Notes under the pieces: model-generated
Seen by the model: only the letters and a program-made list of their open reading frames with translations
Told to the model about the DNA's origin: nothing
Database searches by the model: none
Shown: piece after piece, positions 51,588-55,512 of the stretch
How positions within the stretch are numbered: position 1 is the first letter of the stretch
Layout: every line of letters starts with the position of its first letter
Assembly (NCBI RefSeq): GCF_014648695.1
Contig: NZ_BMRP01000045.1
Span: forward strand, 1 to 55,512
Direction of reading: 5' to 3'
From: Streptomyces albospinus
GTDB taxonomy: Bacteria; Actinomycetota; Actinomycetes; Streptomycetales; Streptomycetaceae
DNA: 55,512 nt
Translations under genes and position numbers: made by a program

Positions 51588-52517
51588 ATGGACCGCACCC
51601 CGGGAGCCAGTGTGCTGCCCATCCTCGTGACGGGCGCGGCGGGCAGCGTGGGCGCCGTCGGACGATCCGTGGTCGCAGGCCTTCGGCAACGGGGCCTGCC
51701 CGTCCGGGCCTTGGTGCGTCGCGAAGACGAGCGGGCGGAGGCGCTGCGCGCGACGGGCGCCGAGGTCGTCGTCGGTGACCTGACGCGCGCGGGCGACATC
51801 GCCGACGCCCTGGCCGGTTGTGAACGTATGTACTTCGGCATGGGCGTGTCGGCGCAGTATCTGGAGGCTGCCGTGACGACGGTGGCCGTCGCGCGCGCCT
51901 ACGGTCGCCTGGAAGCGTTCGTGAACATGTCGCAGCTGACTGTCTCCGAGATGGACCTCACCAGCACCTCCGAGTCTGTGCAGCAGCGGCAGCAGTGGCT
52001 GGTGGAGCAGGTCCTCAGCTGGTCAGGCCTCCCCATCGTCCAGATCAGGCCCACCGTGTTCATGGAGAACCCGCTGTTCCGTGTCGGCTTCTCCTCGATC
52101 GCGAAGTACGGAAGCATCAGACTGCCCTTCGGCCGGGCGAAAACCTCCCCTGTGGCGGCCGGGGACGTCGCCGCGGTCGTGGAGGAGATCCTGGCCGATC
52201 CTGCCCCGCACATCGGCAGGATCCATGAGCTGACCGGCCCGCGCTCGGAGGACGTCGCCGCCATGGCGGCGGAGGTCTCCGCAGCTCTGGGACGACCGGT
52301 CAGTTACACCGAAGTCCCCCTGAAGGAATGGATCGACGACGATCTCAGGCCGTTGGGGCTGCCGGACCACGTCTTCCAGCACATCTCCACCATGGCTCGC
52401 CTTCACGCGGAGAATCGCTACGACCGCAAGGCGCAAGGCGTCGAGCAGGTCATCGGGCGACCTCCTTCGGGGGTGGCCGATTACGTCCGTGAGAACCCCA
52501 GCCTGTTCAGCCCCTGA
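51588..52517 (+). CDS. NmrA-like NAD(P)-binding reductase
   Basis: A 309-residue paralogue of the protein at 19426-20340: LPILVTGAAGSVGAVGRSVV, EVVVGDLTRAGDIADAL, FVNMSQLTVSEMDLTS, IRPTVFMENPLFRVGF and PFGRAKTSPVAAGDVAAVVE. Motif order and spacing are the same. It probably binds NADPH and reduces or senses a quinone or similar compound. The start ATG 51588 has only a weak site; the frame upstream is Arg/Pro-rich and unlikely. It is followed by an MDR reductase 241 bp on. Confidence 0.85.
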   Translation: MDRTPGASVLPILVTGAAGSVGAVGRSVVAGLRQRGLPVRALVRREDERAEALRATGAEVVVGDLTRAGDIADALAGCERMYFGMGVSAQYLEAAVTTVAVARAYGRLEAFVNMSQLTVSEMDLTSTSESVQQRQQWLVEQVLSWSGLPIVQIRPTVFMENPLFRVGFSSIAKYGSIRLPFGRAKTSPVAAGDVAAVVEEILADPAPHIGRIHELTGPRSEDVAAMAAEVSAALGRPVSYTEVPLKEWIDDDLRPLGLPDHVFQHISTMARLHAENRYDRKAQGVEQVIGRPPSGVADYVRENPSLFSP

Positions 52518-52758
52518 AGCCGCGACCTCGTCGTGGGTTGTCCAGCGTGTTGCGGGCTGACCATGGGAGGCGCCGGCCGACCATCGTGCGCGGGTCCGGC
52601 CACCACGCGGGCACCGGATTGATTTCCCTCGCCGAAGCCGCCCCGGAAAGGCCCCGGCCTCGTTTCGCAGTGCACTCAGCGGAGAGCAACCGGGGCTGCA
52701 GGACGTCGGCTGATGCCTGGGCCAAGACCCACACAGACCAGCGCGCAGGAGGAGAGGC

Positions 52759-53763
52759 ATGAACCGTCGTGTGGTCTACACGCGCGGCGGGTTGCCCGCC
52801 GACGTCCTGACCGTCATCGAGGAGCCGGAGCCGGCAGCGCCCGAGCGCGGCCAGGTCCTCATCCGCACCGTGGCCTTCACGGTGCATCCCGGTGATCTCC
52901 AGGCCATCGAGGCCTACCCGGGGAAGGCTGCACAGCCGGTTCCGGCTGGCCTGGAGGCCACCGGCGTGGTGGAGGCGATCGGCCCGGGAGCGGCCGTGGC
53001 GCCGGGTGTCGAGGTCGGTGGCCGCGTAACGGTCTTCCCCCAGCCGGGGGCGTGGTCCCAATGGATCGTGGCGGACGCCGAGGCGGTCGTCGCCGTACCG
53101 GACGAGTTGCCGGACGAGGTCGCCGCGCAGATGCTGGCGAACCCGCTCACCGCGCTGATGCTGCGCCGTGAGGCGCAGCATCACGTGGCCTTCGGATATG
53201 ACGGTCTTCTGGTGCAGACCGCCGCGGGCTCGTCGGTCGGGCGGCTGGTGACGGGCGTGTGCCAGTCTCACAACCTGGCGCTCGTCAACGTCGTCCGCAG
53301 CGACCGCGGCGCCAGCGATCTGCGCAGGCGGTTCTCCGACGTGCCGGTCGTGTCGACAGCACATCCGGGCTGGGCCGACGAGGTCCGCAAGGCAGCCGGC
53401 GGCCGTCCGGTGAGTGTGGCCTTCGACCCGATCGGCGGGAACCTGGCGGAAGGCCTTCTGGACCTGTTGACGCCGGGCGGGAAACTGGTCAGTTACGGGT
53501 TGATCGCCGAGGAGCCGATCTCGGTGCACGCGTCGACGCTGCTGAACAAGTCGCTGACGCTGCGGGGCAAGAACGTCGGCCGGTGGCTGTCCGAGGCCTC
53601 CGCCGAGAGGCGGGCATCCGACGTCGCCACCGCGAAGCAGATCGCGCTGGGGCTCAAGGACCAGTTCGACGTGGCCGCCACGTACGGTCTCGGCGAACTG
53701 GCCGACGCCGTGGAGCACGCGGTACGGCCCGGCAAGGTCGGCCTCGTTCTCGTCCGCCCCTGA
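52759..53763 (+). CDS. MDR-family NADPH-dependent reductase (zinc-free)
   Basis: A 334-residue medium-chain reductase. The catalytic domain begins RRVVYTRGGLPADVLTVIEE; cofactor part: FGYDGLLVQTAAGSSVGRLV then VTGVCQSHNLALVNVVRSD and SVAFDPIGGNLAEGLLDLL, GGKLVSYGLIAEEP. There is no Cys/His zinc set, so it resembles enoyl or quinone reductases, including the MECR group. ATG 52759 follows AGGAGGAGAGG. No regulator adjoins, but a NmrA-like protein precedes it on the same strand. Confidence 0.85.
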   Translation: MNRRVVYTRGGLPADVLTVIEEPEPAAPERGQVLIRTVAFTVHPGDLQAIEAYPGKAAQPVPAGLEATGVVEAIGPGAAVAPGVEVGGRVTVFPQPGAWSQWIVADAEAVVAVPDELPDEVAAQMLANPLTALMLRREAQHHVAFGYDGLLVQTAAGSSVGRLVTGVCQSHNLALVNVVRSDRGASDLRRRFSDVPVVSTAHPGWADEVRKAAGGRPVSVAFDPIGGNLAEGLLDLLTPGGKLVSYGLIAEEPISVHASTLLNKSLTLRGKNVGRWLSEASAERRASDVATAKQIALGLKDQFDVAATYGLGELADAVEHAVRPGKVGLVLVRP

Positions 53764-54014
53764 CAGCCGCCGGAAGGCCTGACGGCACACGGGTTCGGTG
53801 ACCGTCAGCGGATGCCGATGCGCAGAAGGTCCACGAACTGCCGTGGTCCGCACCGTCGGCACGGTCCTCAGCAGAGGCCGCCGCACCCCCCTCGCCCAGG
53901 CAGGGCCCCGCGATTCCGATGCCCGGCTGATGGCCCACGCCGCCAGCGGTTGCACGCTCTTCCCGCTCCCGGCACGCTGACCGCCATACGCATCGCGACG
54001 GAAAGTACCCGGCC

Positions 54015-54773
54015 ATGAGTGAGGAACTCCTCGATCTCGCAATCGCCACCGCCGGTGGTCAGGCACTCTGGGGCACCCTGCGCGGCCTGAAAGTCGACAT
54101 CTCCATCGGTGGCCCCATCTGGGCGAGGAAGGGCTGGCCTCCAGAGAAGACGTTCGACCAGATCCTGACGCTCGACACGGTCAGAGAGCACATCGTGTTC
54201 AGCCCGTTCACCCGTCCCGACCAGCGGATGGTCTTCGACGCCGCCGCCGACAGCGTCACCATGCAGACCCTCGACGGCGAACCGGTCGAGACCCTCGTCC
54301 CCGCACGCGCCAGCTTCAAGGGAATGCTGCGCAACAGCACCTGGGACGCTCTACACCTCGGCTACTTCCTGGGCTATGCGTGCTGGAACTACTTCACCAC
54401 CCCGTTCCTCTTCACCCATCCGGACGTGCGGGTCCGCGAGATCGAACCATGGCGCGAAGCCGGGCAGACCTGGCGACGCCTGCAGGTGCACTTCCCACCC
54501 GGGATCGCCTCGCACAACCCCGACCAAGTGTTCTACTTCGACGCCCTCGGAATGCAACGCGGCATGGACTACATCGCCGAAGTCAACGGCAGCACCCTGG
54601 TGGGCCACTACACCAGCCGCTACCAGAGCTTCGACGGGCTGCTCGTGGCCACGCGCCGACGAGTCTTCCGCCGCAACCCCGACAACAGCGTCAACCTCAA
54701 CCTCCCGTCCATCACGCTCGACATCCACGATGTCGAGATCGTCCACTCTGACGACGAACAGGCACAGTCATGA
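54015..54773 (+). CDS. Conserved hypothetical protein of the LolA-like type
   Basis: A 252-residue protein without signal peptide. It begins MSEELLDLAIATAGGQALWG, then LRGLKVDISIGGPIWARKGW and contains LHLGYFLGYACWNYFTTPFL and RRLQVHFPPGIASHNPDQVF, then YFDALGMQRGMDYIAEVNGS. The long stranded pattern recalls the half-barrel of LolA-like lipid carriers. Function unknown. It overlaps the DUF302 gene by 4 bp (ATGA), so they form an operon. GGAAAG precedes ATG 54015. Confidence 0.7.
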   Translation: MSEELLDLAIATAGGQALWGTLRGLKVDISIGGPIWARKGWPPEKTFDQILTLDTVREHIVFSPFTRPDQRMVFDAAADSVTMQTLDGEPVETLVPARASFKGMLRNSTWDALHLGYFLGYACWNYFTTPFLFTHPDVRVREIEPWREAGQTWRRLQVHFPPGIASHNPDQVFYFDALGMQRGMDYIAEVNGSTLVGHYTSRYQSFDGLLVATRRRVFRRNPDNSVNLNLPSITLDIHDVEIVHSDDEQAQS

Positions 54774-55276
54774 CCACGGACACCGCCGTTATCGACCACC
54801 CCGCCCGGCGGCTGGTGGTGGCGCTTCCCCGTCCCTACGACGCAGCGCGCGAGCACTACGAAGCCCTCGTCCCCGAGATCGATCTCCACCGCTTCTTCCA
54901 GATGGCCTCCTGGCAGGCCACGCTCGAACTCGCCGAGATCAACGCCCCGCACGGGTTCATGCGCTACTACCGCAGCGACATCACCGCCGTCATGGCCGGC
55001 TCGCCGTCCTCCTGGAAGGCCACGCAGTACCTGATGGGCAACCACACCATCGCCGAACGCATGTTCCGCCACGACCCGTCGGTCATGCTGCACGCACCAC
55101 TGCGGACCCTGCTCTACGCGGACCCCGACGGCGACACCAAACTCGCCGTCGACCAGCCCAGCCTCCTGTTCGCCAGCTACGACAACCCGCACATCGCCGA
55201 CGTCGGCCGCGAACTCGACACCCTCCTCGCCCAGTTGATCGCCCTCCTCGGCGGCGATGCACCTCCCCACCTGTGA
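54770..55276 (+). CDS. DUF302-type domain protein
   Basis: A 168-residue protein. Features: ARRLVVALPRPYDAAREHYE, then PSSWKATQYLMGNHTIAERM, FRHDPSVMLHAPLRTLLYAD and KLAVDQPSLLFASYDNPHIA. The pattern of a small ferredoxin-like domain with a central helix is DUF302; family members may bind nucleotide or fatty-acid-like ligands, but the role is unknown. It is coupled to the preceding gene by the ATGA overlap and followed after 10 bp by a carotenoid-oxygenase remnant. Confidence 0.7.
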   Translation: MTTDTAVIDHPARRLVVALPRPYDAAREHYEALVPEIDLHRFFQMASWQATLELAEINAPHGFMRYYRSDITAVMAGSPSSWKATQYLMGNHTIAERMFRHDPSVMLHAPLRTLLYADPDGDTKLAVDQPSLLFASYDNPHIADVGRELDTLLAQLIALLGGDAPPHL

Positions 55277-55286
55277 CTCCGCCCCG

Positions 55287-55456
55287 ACTACTGCGCGCGC
55301 TTGGGTGTCCTGCACCGAGAGGACCCCTACGGTCCGGTGCGCTGGTTCGACACCGCACCGTGCTACGTCTTCCACACCCTCAACGCCCACGAGGACGCCG
55401 ACGAACAGCGCTCGACCTCGTACGCGATCCGCTACGACCACCTCGGCGAGGGCCTA
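55287..55456 (+). pseudogene. Carotenoid (lignostilbene) oxygenase fragment
   Basis: The frame reads DYCARLGVLHREDPYGPVRW, then FDTAPCYVFHTLNAHEDADE, the segment around an iron-binding His of carotenoid-cleaving oxygenases (WFDxxPCYxFHxLNA). It lacks start and N-terminal part, and the homology stops at about 55400, where other sequence begins. About 40 of 450 residues are recognisable. Confidence 0.65.
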
Positions 55457-55512
55457 GTAGGGCTTGGTCAGGTTGATTGCAGTGCGGCGTGTCTTTTGGC
55501 TTCGGCATGCGT
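55457..55512. mobile_element. Possible IS terminal region at the window edge
   Basis: The oxygenase frame ends at 55456 in a sharp change to GGGCTTGGTCAGGTTGATTG and more sequence with lower GC. On the minus strand it reads as a possible transposase end (AEAKRHAALQST). This is weak evidence, and the element itself lies outside the window. Confidence 0.3.

Noticed and set aside
1..55512. tRNA or rRNA genes and an integrase attachment site
   Set aside because: No cloverleaf-like or rRNA sequence and no integrase gene were recognised on either strand.

Overview
The window is high-GC actinobacterial DNA, almost certainly Streptomyces. Evidence: strong G/C bias at third codon positions, GTG starts behind GGAGG-type ribosome sites, twin-arginine-free Ala-rich signal peptides, and families typical of the genus (XRE-NB-ARC-TPR regulators, ECF sigma factors, TetR/oxidoreductase pairs, SpoIIE phosphatases, secreted GH18). 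It looks like an accessory chromosome-arm region: intact genes are separated by remnants of at least five insertion-sequence families (IS5, IS630, IS21, IS110 and an unassigned end) and by more than twenty broken or truncated genes. No tRNA, rRNA or CRISPR array was seen.

Layout. 1-3600: two inverted IS5-type transposase 3' ends flank an alpha/beta hydrolase and an FMN glutamate-synthase-like protein. 3676-6015: decayed NmrA-type gene with an IS630 scar, a secreted DUF6299-like protein, and remnants of a sugar isomerase and a Gfo/Idh/MocA oxidoreductase. 6302-9240: secreted GH18 chitinase plus secreted beta-helix protein, closed by a strong hairpin. 9569-13195: membrane M48 metalloprotease, a small ORF and an ECF sigma factor with a membrane-spanning tail. 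13514-16589: secreted small protein divergent from an XRE-NB-ARC-TPR regulator, with 11-bp direct repeats between them. 17110-20340: polysaccharide deacetylase lipoprotein, two tiny peptide ORFs and an NmrA-like reductase. 20500-28420: a gene graveyard with two 7-bp satellite repeats, an HAD dehalogenase, a frameshifted sigma/membrane-protein pair, a decayed zinc-finger sigma factor and a DNA-ligase tail. 28613-32965: SnoaL-like protein and a TetR-controlled redox operon (old yellow enzyme, SDR, quinone reductase) in which two of three genes carry one-base homopolymer shifts. 34226-40215: Cys-rich small protein overlapping a CASTOR/POLLUX-like TrkA-N protein, then a 1189-residue PutP symporter fused to PAS, GAF, SpoIIE phosphatase and HATPase domains. 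40723-45097: TetR + hydrolase operon, F420-type oxidoreductase, SDR behind a possible iron box. 45338-49712: Ku fragment, MhpA-type monooxygenase with a GYD protein, broken amidase, SDR. 49833-55512: TetR, NmrA-like reductase, MDR reductase, a two-gene unit of unknown function with DUF302, and a truncated carotenoid-oxygenase gene running into a possible IS end.

Functional themes. Redox and detoxification modules recur (OYE, SDRs, MDR reductases, NmrA proteins, MhpA, HAD, F420 oxidoreductase), several beside a TetR gene with a readable palindromic operator. A second theme is signal transduction: two ECF sigma remnants, one intact membrane-tailed ECF factor, the NB-ARC regulator and the symporter-phosphatase fusion. 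The fusion protein, the protease/sigma unit, the repeat-controlled NB-ARC locus and the Cys-rich/TrkA overlap are the best candidates for undescribed biology.
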